Source of the DNA: Spirochaetaceae bacterium
GTDB taxonomy: Bacteria > Spirochaetota > Spirochaetia > DSM-2461
DNA: 44,616 bases
Assembly: GCA_029210985.1 (NCBI GenBank)
Contig: JARGFR010000007.1
Coordinates: forward strand, 1-44,616
Reading direction: 5' to 3'
The notes under the pieces were generated by a model. That model worked only from the letters and a program-made list of their open reading frames with translations. It did not search any database and was not told the origin of the DNA. How positions within the stretch are numbered: position 1 is the first letter of the stretch; each line of letters starts with the position of its first letter. The position numbers and the translations under genes were made by a program. Positions 34,530 through 43,726 of this stretch are shown piece by piece.

Positions 34530-34716
34530 GTTCTTTGGGATTTTGGTCTTCGTTTTCGCCCCGTTGATCCTTATTGGGCTGACCGTGGGACGAAAACTTG
34601 AAGAGAATGAAGAGAGAATCGATCGGGACAGGGCCATCAAAGAAGGTATGCTGGCCCTGAAGAGACGGATATTGAATCTTGAGAAGATTCGTTCGATACG
34701 GCGGGAGAGGAGTTGA
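34522..34716 (+). CDS. PspB-like small membrane protein
   Basis: The 64-residue protein has an N-terminal membrane helix (residues 3-22, FFGILVFVFAPLILIGLTVG) and a charged coiled-coil tail with regular Glu/Arg/Lys. This is the PspB plan, although sequence identity to E. coli PspB looks low. It lies between pspA and pspC, where PspB is expected; PspB and PspC release PspF from PspA. The start overlaps the pspA stop. Confidence 0.6.
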   Translation: MVKFFGILVFVFAPLILIGLTVGRKLEENEERIDRDRAIKEGMLALKRRILNLEKIRSIRRERS

Positions 34717-35063
34717 TGATTATGGCTGGGTATTATTCGGGCGGAAGGCGGCTGTACAGATCCCGGGAGGGTGAAATCCTGGGTATCTGCCGGGGAATCG
34801 CCGAATGGCGGGATCTCCCGGTAAGCGTCGTACGATGGACATTTATCCTGATTGCGCTATTCACCGCCGTCATGCCGGTCGTCCTCGTCTATTTCATCCT
34901 GGGCCTCATACTGCCCTTGGAACCTGAGTACAGGGAGAGCGGTCGGCGGCGTGATTATCAATCGTCCGAGTTCGAAGACCTCAAACGCCGGGTCAATCGG
35001 ATGGAAGATGAGGAATTAGATAAAGAGAAGGACTGGGAAAACCGGTTCAGAAAAGGGCGTTGA
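34716..35063 (+). CDS. pspC: PspC-domain membrane protein
   Basis: The roughly 115-residue protein has the PspC motif RRLYRSREGEILGICRGIAEW, DLPVSVVRWTFILIALFT, and a long membrane helix ending in GLILPLEPEY (outlined). A coiled-coil C-terminus ends DKEKDWENRFRKGR. PspC senses envelope stress with PspB. The start may be ATG 34716 (touching the pspB-like stop) or ATG 34722; GGGAG and AGGAG sites upstream allow either. It ends the psp operon just before a terminator. Confidence 0.88.
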   Translation: MIMAGYYSGGRRLYRSREGEILGICRGIAEWRDLPVSVVRWTFILIALFTAVMPVVLVYFILGLILPLEPEYRESGRRRDYQSSEFEDLKRRVNRMEDEELDKEKDWENRFRKGR

Positions 35064-35083
35064 CCGTCAGTTGTCCGCCGAAT

Positions 35084-35119
35084 ACGGGTCGTTCCCTTAC
35101 GGAGCGGCTCGTTTTTTTT
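35084..35119 (+). terminator. Rho-independent terminator of the psp operon
   Basis: ACGGGTCG (35084-35091) pairs with CGGCTCGT (35105-35112) including two G-U pairs, with a 13-base loop and a run of eight T. It overlaps the last codons of the convergent membrane fusion protein. Confidence 0.7.
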
Positions 35120-36167
35120 GCTCCGGGAATGAGTTCACCAGGAGTACGAACCGCTCCCAAATGCGGGCCGGCCAATTTTGTGCGGAGCATGTCCGGACGT
35201 CAATCCTCGCAGTGAGATCGGCACAATTCAGGAGAGCCGGACTCCCGGCTTCACCGGATTCATCGAGAGAGATTTCTACAGAGGCAGCAATGAACCCGCC
35301 GGCCGACAGGTCCGAGATGGAGGTGAGGATTCCCTCTACCGGCGGATAGGCCCAGGTGGGACGGGTGTCCAGGGAGAGTAATACACGCTGACCGGGTATA
35401 CATTGATGGATGAAACGCTGAGGGATTTCGATCCGAGCTGCCATACCGCATTCCGGTATCACATATCCCAGCAATCGTCCGGAGTCCACTCGGCGGCCGG
35501 GTCCAAGGGACGGAATCATCACCTGTGAGCCACTGGAATAAATCGATTCGGCAAAATAGAATCGGCCTGAAATCGGCGAAGTTAGACAACAATCATCCAA
35601 GCGGCTCCGCCAGAGTGATTCTTCGGCGGCCAGTGCTTCGAGACTTTCGGAAACCCGTTCCAACTCACGGACAATGTCCGCCGCTTCCCGCTCAACCCCG
35701 GCTTCGAATGCCTCCCGGCGATACACAGACCGAAGATATTCGCTGGTGGTCAGGGATGAGTTGTCATGGAGAATCCTGTTGTTTTCCGCCAATCGCTGAA
35801 GTTCACGCGCCTCGATATCCCGATGTGCACCGAACAGCCTGAGTCGTTGACGGAGATAGGTCAATTCACTCTCTTCTTCAATCCTTTCTCCGGCAACACG
35901 ACTCAGATTCCACAACGGCCATTCGGCGTCCCATTCGACAAGCATCTCATCCTTATCGATGTGAATCCCGTCTTTGAGTTCACACCGAACGATGATGCCC
36001 TCGGACGGGGCGTAGAGTGGAGTCCACGATTCGGGTTCCAGAAATCCTCGGCATTCCACGAAGCCGGGCTTCAACCAGGCGACAGTCACCAATCCGATTA
36101 TCAAAACCAGGGGAAATACAAGGAATGGGACAATATGGTGTTTTCGATGCCGTTGAGACTTAGGCAT
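35097..36167 (-). CDS. HlyD-like membrane fusion protein of an ABC exporter
   Basis: The roughly 356-residue protein has an N-terminal helix (VPFLVFPLVLIIGLVTVAWL), a lipoyl-like half (YAPSEGIIVRCELKDG), a helical hairpin of about 100 residues, a second lipoyl half (CCLTSPISGRFYFAESIY), and a C-terminal barrel region. This is the adaptor of a type I or peptide exporter. ATG 36167 overlaps the ABC gene stop; an ATG four codons upstream is also possible. It is shorter than HlyD (about 478) because the hairpin is short. No outer-membrane channel or obvious substrate gene is beside it. Confidence 0.8.
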   Translation of the reverse strand: MPKSQRHRKHHIVPFLVFPLVLIIGLVTVAWLKPGFVECRGFLEPESWTPLYAPSEGIIVRCELKDGIHIDKDEMLVEWDAEWPLWNLSRVAGERIEEESELTYLRQRLRLFGAHRDIEARELQRLAENNRILHDNSSLTTSEYLRSVYRREAFEAGVEREAADIVRELERVSESLEALAAEESLWRSRLDDCCLTSPISGRFYFAESIYSSGSQVMIPSLGPGRRVDSGRLLGYVIPECGMAARIEIPQRFIHQCIPGQRVLLSLDTRPTWAYPPVEGILTSISDLSAGGFIAASVEISLDESGEAGSPALLNCADLTARIDVRTCSAQNWPARIWERFVLLVNSFPEQKKRAAP

Positions 36168-37812
36168 GAATAATCCCATCGGCCAATTGAACTCGCCTGT
36201 GGACAAAAAGCGGCGGCTTTTCGGCATGGTGGATAATCAGAACAGTCCGATTCAGGCATGCAGACTCCAGGGAATCACTCACCTTGGATGCGCTCATGGA
36301 ATCCAGGGCGTTTACCGGCTCGTCCAGAAGAATCAACGGCGGTTTCCGCAGCATGAGACGAGCGAGGGCCAGCCTCTGTCGCTGCCCGCCGGACAAACCT
36401 CCATCACCGTGTGCAAGATGATGATGCAGGCCGCCGGACATTCCGGCAACGATATCATCGGCTCCAGCGGATTCCAGAGCCTGCCAAAGTCGGCGGTCCG
36501 ACGGCGCCGGGCCGAAGAGGCACAGATTGTCTCGGACCGTTCCTCGAAACAGCATCGGTTCCTGGGGTACCGATCCGACAATCAAAGCCCTGAGGCCCCA
36601 AGGACATTCGATGAGCGACTGCCCGTTCCAATTTATTGTCCCGCCGTCCGGGCGGAAATGTCCCAGCAAGAGGGCGAATAGAGTACTTTTGCCCGCGCCG
36701 CTTCCTCCCCTCAGCCATACTCGTTCACCCTCGCCCACTTCCAGACCAAGATTTCTCAGAATTTTCGGTCCACTATGGTAAGCGAAGTGTAGATTGGAAA
36801 TATCCAAACCTTTCGATATCAGAGAATGAGCGCCCAGATACTCCCGACGAGGGCCGACGTCATCACTCTGACTGAATAATGCCTTGTGACGTCCGGCCGA
36901 ATTCCCCGCACGGGCCAAAGACCGCAGTCCCCCGAGAAACTCATTCATTGCGGCCATACAGCGGCCGGCGATAATAGAAAAGGCAATATACGAACCGAAA
37001 GAAAGACGTCCGTCCAGAACGAAATAAATAGCCAACAGCAAAGTCAGTGCGGTACCGATTCGAGAAACAACAGTGGCGGCAGCCTCCCACCCGGCGTTTA
37101 ACAGACTTCGCTTCTCTTCCAGCTGTCCCAGAGCTTCCATAAAAGAACGCAGATGACGATGGTATCCGGATCCGCATCTCACCGATTTCAAATCTGCGGC
37201 GCCGGCGGATCCCTGGAATAAAGCGGATGCGAGGCGGCGACGAACATTCCAGACCCGGCGTTCATAGGACAAGTCCCGCTCCAGGAAAACCACACCAAGC
37301 ACAAGGGCGGGGATGACGACGAGAATTCTGCCCAAGGCAAGGAGCGGCTGAATGAAAAACATCCCGGGCAGAAGCACAAGCATAGTGAGAGCCGGACCGA
37401 CAAGAGAGCGCAGGAAGAGAGGACGCAGATCACCAAGAAATCCGGCGTCCTCAAAATGCCGAATCACGGCACCTGAACCCCGGCTTTGATGCCAGAATAC
37501 GCGAATCTCCATCAGCTTCCGAACCAGCCGGATACGTTCCTGAAGACGTCTTTCGCGTCCTTCGGCCGCCAGACACCGATCGGCACTCAGCCGCATGGCC
37601 GCTCCGAGCAAGTCCGCCGATATGATGGCCAGAAAGGCCGGGAAAATCAGAGTGCGGCAGTGCTCCGGAATCACTCTGTCGAAGAAAACTCTGTGCAGAA
37701 AAGCCGGCAGCAATGTCGTGAGGGCAGCCATAGCCAGCATGAAGAGGGTGAATCCTTTGGAGGCCCCGCGTCCGGCCCGTAAGTAGGGCTTGAGCCTCTT
37801 GAAAGTTTCCAT
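36160..37812 (-). CDS. ABC exporter (fused permease-ATPase), no peptidase domain
   Basis: The roughly 550-residue protein has a six-helix permease (residues 20-310) and an ATPase with Walker A GGSGAGKST, Q-loop VPQEPM, signature LSGGQRQRLALARLML, Walker B LILLDEP with D-loop NALDS, and H-loop IIHHAEK. It is a type I secretion or multidrug half-transporter like HlyB, but has no N-terminal C39 peptidase. Thus it would not process double-glycine leaders. The Walker B is followed by VNALDSM where SALD is usual. It overlaps the adaptor gene. The substrate is unknown. Confidence 0.85.
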   Translation of the reverse strand: METFKRLKPYLRAGRGASKGFTLFMLAMAALTTLLPAFLHRVFFDRVIPEHCRTLIFPAFLAIISADLLGAAMRLSADRCLAAEGRERRLQERIRLVRKLMEIRVFWHQSRGSGAVIRHFEDAGFLGDLRPLFLRSLVGPALTMLVLLPGMFFIQPLLALGRILVVIPALVLGVVFLERDLSYERRVWNVRRRLASALFQGSAGAADLKSVRCGSGYHRHLRSFMEALGQLEEKRSLLNAGWEAAATVVSRIGTALTLLLAIYFVLDGRLSFGSYIAFSIIAGRCMAAMNEFLGGLRSLARAGNSAGRHKALFSQSDDVGPRREYLGAHSLISKGLDISNLHFAYHSGPKILRNLGLEVGEGERVWLRGGSGAGKSTLFALLLGHFRPDGGTINWNGQSLIECPWGLRALIVGSVPQEPMLFRGTVRDNLCLFGPAPSDRRLWQALESAGADDIVAGMSGGLHHHLAHGDGGLSGGQRQRLALARLMLRKPPLILLDEPVNALDSMSASKVSDSLESACLNRTVLIIHHAEKPPLFVHRRVQLADGIIHA

Positions 37813-37905
37813 GCACAACTTGACACCCGAAAAATCCGATTCTCTTCAATACGAATAAAAAAATCGCGGGAAAATGTGCCCGGGAACCGATAGGATGAAA
37901 GAGTC

Positions 37906-38535
37906 ATGAAACTAAGCCGGTTATTCACACTGATTCTCCTCGTGTTCAGCCTGATGCCCGCGGCGGCATTGCCGGTGAAAGTGGGAGAAGTGGAAATCGG
38001 TTTGGAGAGTTTCGACGGATATCAGGAAGGCACGGCGTTTCTGAGCACCAACGAAGAGGGAACTCAGCTGGAAATCTTCATCGCTTACCGGGGATTCGGA
38101 TTGGATACCGTCACCTGGACCTTCTCGGGCGAGGATGTCATGAGCCTGCGTGATTCAACGGCTCAGGCGGCATGGTGGCGATCCAGGCTGCTGGAAATAA
38201 CCATAAACCAAAACGTGTCCAGGGATATGACTTCCACGGTTCCTCTATTGGTGTACGCCTATAGGAGTCATATCTATCCCTTCGACTCATCGGACCATAT
38301 TATTCGCTTCGTCCGGCAGGGAAAAGATTATGCACTCATCATCACCGAGGATTCACCCGGAGCCGACACCCGCCGTTCCGGCGAAAAAACCTTGCCTGTA
38401 TTCACCGTCCACCTTGCAGGATCCGTCCTGCCTGAATTGAGAGACCTGATTTCTGAAGAAAATATGGTCCGCATAATCGAAGAATACGCCGTTGAGAAAG
38501 CGGCCATCGAATCGATTTTGGAATCTTCCGGTTAA
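37906..38535 (+). CDS. Secreted protein of unknown function
   Basis: The 209-residue product has a typical signal peptide (LFTLILLVFSLMPAAALP, cleavage likely after the Ala-Ala region). A mature part of mixed beta and helix follows, with two short Ser/Thr-rich regions and an acidic helical C-terminus. No Cys is visible in the mature part and no family is recognised. It is divergent from the ABC exporter gene and precedes hcp with an intergenic gap of 150 bases. It may be periplasmic or exported further; a link to the exporter is only suggested by position. Confidence 0.7.
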   Translation: MKLSRLFTLILLVFSLMPAAALPVKVGEVEIGLESFDGYQEGTAFLSTNEEGTQLEIFIAYRGFGLDTVTWTFSGEDVMSLRDSTAQAAWWRSRLLEITINQNVSRDMTSTVPLLVYAYRSHIYPFDSSDHIIRFVRQGKDYALIITEDSPGADTRRSGEKTLPVFTVHLAGSVLPELRDLISEENMVRIIEEYAVEKAAIESILESSG

Positions 38536-38609
38536 GAGTCTGTCGGACTTTCTTCTCCAGGATTACCGACTTCGATAAAAACCCTTAATTAACGAAAAAA
38601 ATATCCATT

Positions 38610-38627
38610 CGGTAACATAGGTTACCG
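38610..38627. promoter_or_regulatory. Perfect palindrome upstream of hcp, likely Crp/Fnr-type operator
   Basis: CGGTAAC, ATAG, GTTACCG form a perfect 7-base inverted repeat with a 4-base spacer. The centre lies about 68 bases before the hcp ATG. A TATCAT at 38648-38653 as -10 would place the centre near -41, the class II activation position. The family of Crp/Fnr proteins binds such dyads. Confidence 0.7.
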
Positions 38628-38686
38628 ACCCGATCTATCTATCTAGATATCATCCGACTCAGATAAAGAAATTATAGGAGGATGAT

Positions 38687-40339
38687 ATGTCCATGTTTTG
38701 TTTCCAGTGCCAAGAAGCTGCCGGCTCCACAGGCTGCACAGTCAAAGGTGTGTGCGGTAAAACCGATGTGGTGGCCGCCGAACAAGATCTGCTTGTTTAT
38801 TCGCTCAAAGGGTTATCCTGGGCCGCCGATGCCGCGGCGAATCACGGTGTTGCCGTGGGGGCTGAAGTGGGCCGCTTCATCATGTACGGTCTGTTCACCA
38901 CCATCACCAACGCCAATTTCGATTCGGCTGTATTCAATTCCCTGACAACCCGCTCCCTGAAGATGCGGAACGATCTTCTTGCCGACGCCCGAAAAAACGG
39001 GTGGGACGGCACCGATGCTCCGGGCGCCGCTGCATGGAATCCGGCTTCGGAAGATGAGTATCCGGTGAAGGCCGCCATGGTTGGAGTTCTCTCCACAGAG
39101 AATGAAGATATCAGAAGTCTGAGGGAACTGGTTATCTATGGTCTCAAGGGCCTCGCCGCTTACACCGAACATGCCGAGAAGTTGGGTCGTGAAGATGAGG
39201 CCCTTTATGAATTTGCCCGTAAAGCACTCTCAGCCACATTGGATGACGAGATGAGCGTTGACGCATTGACGGCCCTGGTGCTCGAAACCGGCGAAAAGGG
39301 CGTCACGGCCATGGCGCTGCTGGATGAGGCCAATACCCGAACCTACGGCAATCCTGAAATTACGGAAGTGAATCTGGGGGTGGGGGACAGACCCGGAATC
39401 CTGGTGAGCGGCCATGATTTAAGGGATTTGAAGGAGTTGCTGGATCAAACCGTCGACACCGGTCTCGATATCTACACCCACGGAGAGATGCTTCCCGCCC
39501 ACTACTATCCGGAATTGAAAGCCTATAGTCATCTGAAGGGAAACTACGGTTCGTCCTGGTGGCACCAGACAAAGGAATTCAACTCCTTCAACGGCGCCAT
39601 CCTGCTCACCACAAACTGTCTTGTTCCTCCGAAACAAGAGTACAAGCATCGCGTCTTCACCACCGGTGCTGCGGGTTTCCCCGGCGTCGTTCATATTGCC
39701 GACAGGAAGGGAGATATGCCTAAAGATTTCTCGGCGGTGATAGAAATGGCCAAAAAGTGTCCCGCCCCCATAGAAATCGAGAGAGGAACCATTACCGGTG
39801 GTTTTGCCCATGCTCAAGTCCTTGCACTGGCCGACAAGGTGGTGGATGCGGTGAAAAGCGGAGCCATCAAACGATTCTTCGTGATGGCCGGATGCGACGG
39901 CAGGCAGAAGGGACGCAATTATTACACCGATTTTGCCCAAGCCATTCCCGAAGACACCGTCATCCTTACCGCCGGATGCGCGAAATTCCGCTACAACAAA
40001 CTCCCCTTGAGTGACATCGGCGGCATTCCCCGGGTGCTGGATGCCGGACAGTGCAACGACAGCTATTCTTTGGCCGTCATCGCCATGAAGCTCAAGGAAG
40101 TTTTCGAACTCGACGATATAAACGACCTGCCCATCAGCTACAACATCGCATGGTATGAACAGAAAGCCGTTATCGTGCTCCTGGCCTTACTGTATCTGGG
40201 AGTGAAGGATATTCACCTGGGCCCCACCCTCCCGGCCTTCCTTTCGCCCAATGTTGCTAAGGTGCTGGTGGAGAATTTCGGTATCGCCGGTATCGGTGAG
40301 AGTGTCGAAGATGATGTGAAGCTGTTTATGGGCGCTTGA
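38687..40339 (+). CDS. hcp: Hydroxylamine reductase / hybrid cluster protein
   Basis: The 550-residue protein has the N-terminal iron-sulfur ligand motif FCFQC then GCTVKGVC, that is CxxC, eight residues, Cys, five residues, Cys, as in class I Hcp of anaerobes. Hybrid-cluster ligands are visible in [36 protein letters not shown] and [14 protein letters not shown]. Hcp is thought to reduce nitric oxide to nitrous oxide and was first described as a hydroxylamine reductase; it protects against nitrosative stress. TAGGAGG precedes the ATG. No hcr reductase is adjacent. A terminator follows. Confidence 0.97.
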   Translation: MSMFCFQCQEAAGSTGCTVKGVCGKTDVVAAEQDLLVYSLKGLSWAADAAANHGVAVGAEVGRFIMYGLFTTITNANFDSAVFNSLTTRSLKMRNDLLADARKNGWDGTDAPGAAAWNPASEDEYPVKAAMVGVLSTENEDIRSLRELVIYGLKGLAAYTEHAEKLGREDEALYEFARKALSATLDDEMSVDALTALVLETGEKGVTAMALLDEANTRTYGNPEITEVNLGVGDRPGILVSGHDLRDLKELLDQTVDTGLDIYTHGEMLPAHYYPELKAYSHLKGNYGSSWWHQTKEFNSFNGAILLTTNCLVPPKQEYKHRVFTTGAAGFPGVVHIADRKGDMPKDFSAVIEMAKKCPAPIEIERGTITGGFAHAQVLALADKVVDAVKSGAIKRFFVMAGCDGRQKGRNYYTDFAQAIPEDTVILTAGCAKFRYNKLPLSDIGGIPRVLDAGQCNDSYSLAVIAMKLKEVFELDDINDLPISYNIAWYEQKAVIVLLALLYLGVKDIHLGPTLPAFLSPNVAKVLVENFGIAGIGESVEDDVKLFMGA

Positions 40340-40386
40340 TGAAAACTGCCGCCCCGGCTCCTTGAGGCCCGGCGGCTTTCTTCCTG

Positions 40387-40417
40387 GGGCTGTCCTCGAT
40401 TGGCAGCCCTTTTTTTA
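40387..40417 (+). terminator. Rho-independent terminator of hcp
   Basis: GGGCTG (40387-40392) and CAGCCC (40404-40409) form a stem with an 11-base loop, followed by eight T at 40410-40417. A second GC-rich hairpin (GCCGCC/GGCGGC) lies just before, at about 40350-40376. Confidence 0.75.
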
Positions 40418-41104
40418 TCAAAGCTCTTCCAAAAGAGCTCTCAAAACGGTGGTTCGGAAGTGAACATGATTCCTGTCGGGCAGAGTGAGCAAGCCCTCCT
40501 CGGCCATCTGGGATAATTCCCGGGATAGCGAGGGCCGCGCCACGCCGAGAAGATCGGCGGTCTGCTCCCGGGAGTATCGCCATCGAGGATTCTCAGTATT
40601 TTGAGATGAGGCTAAAGATAGAAGATGTCCGGCAATCTTCTTTCGCAGGGAATCGAACCGAATGAGACGCAGCTTTTCCGCAAGAAATCTCACTTTGTCA
40701 CCCGCATTCGCCAGATAGGCCCGGAGTACCATCGGTTCCCGAGTGAAGATTCCCAACATCCCTTCATAAGGAATGGCCGCCAATATGGAATCCTCCCGTG
40801 CGATGAGGGTGACGGGAAGCACGGGTTCGGAGCTGATGAGCACGGCCGTGGCCACGGCCGTTGATGCCCCGAAGTGCTCGACGGTGATGCCTTTGCCGGT
40901 CGCATCATCAATTCGAGCCTCGATTCGGCCGGTCACAACGACAATCAATTCATCATATCGCTGACCCTGCTGGCGAATCACACTGTCGGCGGGGTAGTTT
41001 TCCACTCGGGTTCCGGCATCCTCAAGGAGTCCGGCCAATTGAGTTTTGTCGGCACTTTGAAATATCGAACACGCCGCAAAGCCTCGAAGAACCTGGTTGT
41101 CCAT
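40418..41104 (-). CDS. hcpR: Crp/Fnr-family regulator, probably HcpR
   Basis: The 228-residue protein has an N-terminal cyclic-nucleotide-type sensor domain (about 10-125), a dimer helix and a C-terminal winged helix-turn-helix with REQTADLLGVARPSLSRELSQM (recognition helix RPSLSRE). It lacks the four N-terminal Cys of Fnr, so it is not a typical oxygen sensor; HcpR proteins in anaerobes sense nitric oxide through heme. Placement next to hcp, convergent to it, supports HcpR. The GTAAC-N4-GTTAC dyad upstream of hcp is the expected kind of site. No such dyad precedes its own gene. Confidence 0.75.
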   Translation of the reverse strand: MDNQVLRGFAACSIFQSADKTQLAGLLEDAGTRVENYPADSVIRQQGQRYDELIVVVTGRIEARIDDATGKGITVEHFGASTAVATAVLISSEPVLPVTLIAREDSILAAIPYEGMLGIFTREPMVLRAYLANAGDKVRFLAEKLRLIRFDSLRKKIAGHLLSLASSQNTENPRWRYSREQTADLLGVARPSLSRELSQMAEEGLLTLPDRNHVHFRTTVLRALLEEL

Positions 41105-41175
41105 GACGAGAGATTAACCCGGAAGACACCTGGATGCGAACGTCTGAGCGTCCGTTATCAAACTGAAGGTGATTT

Positions 41176-42084
41176 TCAATAGTTCCTTTCTCCCCGGATG
41201 ACACCCAGCAGTTCCACCTTCGAGCGCACAGACAGTTTCTTGTACACATTGGCCACATGATTTCTGACGGTATTGGGACTGATGCCCAGATTGTCGGCAA
41301 TTTCTCCATAAGTCAGGCCTTGAGCGACAGATTCGGCGATATCCCGTTCCCGGGCGGTAAGAGGAAGTTCTTCCGGGACCATCCGTTCGGTTCCTCCGGC
41401 AGATACTATTGAAGACATCTCCCGAATATAGAAGACGATACCGGTCAGGGCCATCCAGAAATAATATAGGGTGAGAAAGAGGAATCTGAGTGAATGGCTG
41501 AAGGCCCATGGCAAGTCTGTTTCCGCAAGGATTCGGCCCACCATCACAAGGGGCAGAAATGCCACCGTCAGCAGTGTCACCACCATCACCGTTACCCTCG
41601 TGGAACCTCTTTTAATCAAGGGAATACTCCTGACGATATCGACAAGAATAACAGTCAGGGCAAGGACATAGAGAATGGCTGCGGACAGGGAGATCGGTTT
41701 CAGGAAACCGGTGAGCAAATACACCGTACCCAGGGCGAAATAGACGGTGCACGCGGTTATCGAGGCCCAAAAAGCCAACCCTTTCCAATGCCTTCCGATG
41801 ATGTGATTCACCGTAGCCGGGAGAAAGAAAAGCAGCAGGGCATATCCGGCGAATTCGGCGATTCCGGTACCGATAACAACACCGCGGCCCCCTTTAAGAA
41901 GTTCTTCCCAGTAAAAACGAACACCGGCAAGCATCAAAAGGACTGCCAGATAGGAGATGAAGAAGAATGTATTGAATCGCCCGGAATTCCTTTTCCTCAT
42001 CCAATAAAGCAGACTCAGCGACACCGCGGAAAATGTCAGTCCGACGCTCAGGATATAAATGAATAGGAAAATATGGTCTAGCAT
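41176..42084 (-). CDS. Membrane-anchored LuxR-type regulator (seven-helix sensor)
   Basis: The 302-residue protein has about seven hydrophobic segments in residues 5-235 and a C-terminal LuxR/GerE helix-turn-helix: ELPLTARERDIAESVAQGLTYGEIADNLGISPNTVRNHVANVYKKLSV, shown as outline (about 240-290). A DNA-binding domain tethered to a multi-helix sensor without a phosphoreceiver is an unusual one-component design. It suggests direct membrane signal to DNA transfer. The target is unknown. It follows the diguanylate cyclase by 12 bases and lies upstream of the Crp-type gene on the same strand. Confidence 0.82.
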   Translation of the reverse strand: MLDHIFLFIYILSVGLTFSAVSLSLLYWMRKRNSGRFNTFFFISYLAVLLMLAGVRFYWEELLKGGRGVVIGTGIAEFAGYALLLFFLPATVNHIIGRHWKGLAFWASITACTVYFALGTVYLLTGFLKPISLSAAILYVLALTVILVDIVRSIPLIKRGSTRVTVMVVTLLTVAFLPLVMVGRILAETDLPWAFSHSLRFLFLTLYYFWMALTGIVFYIREMSSIVSAGGTERMVPEELPLTARERDIAESVAQGLTYGEIADNLGISPNTVRNHVANVYKKLSVRSKVELLGVIRGERNY

Positions 42085-42096
42085 CGAGAGGGCGAC

Positions 42097-43515
42097 CTAA
42101 TAGACAACGATTCGGTTCCTGCCCTGGGCCTTGGCTTTGTAGAGAGCCGCATCGGCCTCCCGGATCATCTCGGCAAGAGAGGCATGCCTGTCGGGTCGTG
42201 ATCCGGTGATTCCCGCACTGACGGTCACCGAGCGGTCCACACCCGGGATTTTCAGATCGGCGACGGAGGCTCGTATCCGTTCGGCGATATCCGCCGCCGT
42301 TTTGACATTGGTATCAGGGAAGAGGATGATGATTTCCTCTCCACCGTATCGAGCAATCATATCCGTCGCCCGGAGGCCGCTTTCGCAGGTTCGGCACACG
42401 TCCTGAAGCACCACATCTCCGACCTGATGTCCGAAGTCGTCATTGACTTCCTTGAAACGATCCAGATCCAGCAAGGCCAGGGAGAGTTCGCGTTCCTCTC
42501 GTCTGGATTTCTCAAACAGGAAACGGCTGTTGAGATCGAAGGCATGGCGGCTGCCGATACCGGTCAGGGCATCCACCATAGCGAGTTTGTAGGTTTCACC
42601 ATGAAGTCGAGCATTTTCCATCGCGATGGCCACCGGTCCGGCAAAAGCCCGGGCAAGTTCGAGATGTCTATGGGTGTAGAACGCCTTCTGATTGGCATCG
42701 AAAGAAATCAATCCGATCACATCACCATGAGCAATGAGGGGTACACCGATCCAGGAGCGGGTCGGCATACTGTCTTCCACCTGAATGAATTTCGGGAAAT
42801 CCTTGCGCACGTCGTTGCTCATCCAGGGCCGCCTCTCCTGAATCGCCCGGGTGGTCAAGGAGCCTTCCTCCGGGTAGGAGAAACGTAAGTTGTCAAACAG
42901 TTTGGGATCGGAGAAACCCTGGCCGCCGATGATTTGCAGATGACCGTCATGAAGGATCTGGACCGTCGCCCGGTCGTAAGGGACGACACGTCGGGCCTGT
43001 TCCAGGACCCGTTTCACGGTTTCGTCCAGGTCCAGACTGGATGTGATGACTTCGATGGTGGCGTTCAGCGTACCGGCTTCCCGAGCCCGGTGGGATGCTT
43101 CTTCCTGCGCCTCCTTGATGCGGGTCATATCCTCATCCGTACCGATGAAAAACCAGGGTGCACCGTTTTCGTCCCGATGAATCACCCCTCCCCTGTTGGA
43201 AATCCAGCGCCAGCCTCCCGCAGGATCCTCGACGCGATAGACTTCACGAAAGAAATCGGTTTTACCCTGAACGAGATCCTGAAGATTGGCTTCGACTCGC
43301 TTTCGGTCTTCGGGATGAAGAAATTGAGTCCAGGTTCTATCGTATGTATGTTCGCCGGGGTGCCCCAAATCCTTCCAGATCTCGTTGGTGAGAGACCGGC
43401 GGCCGTGGTAATCGACAATGAAGATGCCGAGGCGTGACAGGAGGTGTTTCAAGGAATCATTTTCCAGAATCAGGTTGATGAGTTTTTCGATTTTTGGCGA
43501 TTTATTCCTGCCCAT
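42097..43515 (-). CDS. PAS-GAF-GGDEF diguanylate cyclase
   Basis: The roughly 472-residue protein has a PAS domain (about 25-140, LHPEDRKRVEANL and GGWRWISNRGGVIHRDENG, outlined), a GAF domain (about 155-310) and a GGDEF domain (315-472). The active site is YGGEEII, an accepted GGEEF variant, preceded by the product-inhibition I-site RATD exactly five residues before it. It should make cyclic di-GMP in response to a signal bound by PAS or GAF. ATG 43515 is preferred over a TTG three codons upstream. It is divergent from the kor operon. The LuxR-type gene follows closely. Confidence 0.92.
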   Translation of the reverse strand: MGRNKSPKIEKLINLILENDSLKHLLSRLGIFIVDYHGRRSLTNEIWKDLGHPGEHTYDRTWTQFLHPEDRKRVEANLQDLVQGKTDFFREVYRVEDPAGGWRWISNRGGVIHRDENGAPWFFIGTDEDMTRIKEAQEEASHRAREAGTLNATIEVITSSLDLDETVKRVLEQARRVVPYDRATVQILHDGHLQIIGGQGFSDPKLFDNLRFSYPEEGSLTTRAIQERRPWMSNDVRKDFPKFIQVEDSMPTRSWIGVPLIAHGDVIGLISFDANQKAFYTHRHLELARAFAGPVAIAMENARLHGETYKLAMVDALTGIGSRHAFDLNSRFLFEKSRREERELSLALLDLDRFKEVNDDFGHQVGDVVLQDVCRTCESGLRATDMIARYGGEEIIILFPDTNVKTAADIAERIRASVADLKIPGVDRSVTVSAGITGSRPDRHASLAEMIREADAALYKAKAQGRNRIVVY

Positions 43516-43666
43516 AACGTCCAATATATTGTGCTACCTATATCGTGCCGTAAAATCGAACATCATTCCAGCAAAAACATCAACTATCAATAAACATTCA
43601 TATATTGACGAAATCGGTAGTTTTGAAACTTTTTAATGAATTAATCGCTCTTAAAGAATTAAACTG

Positions 43667-43695
43667 TTGACGATACCAACTGCACGTCTTAGAAA
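43667..43695 (+). promoter_or_regulatory. Candidate promoter of the kor operon
   Basis: TTGACG (43667-43672), a 17-base spacer and TAGAAA (43690-43695) form a good housekeeping-type promoter. The start would be about 43702, some 25 bases before the ferredoxin ATG. The rest of the 200-base gap to the cyclase is AT-rich with no gene. Confidence 0.6.
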
Positions 43696-43726
43696 TGACG
43701 CCATCGACGCCTTAAGGAGATTCAGG

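Noticed and set aside
40421-40438. Inverted repeat AGCTCTT/AAGAGCT at the hcpR 3' end
   Set aside because: It lies within the last codons and is not followed by a T-run in the hcpR direction, so I do not call it a terminator.
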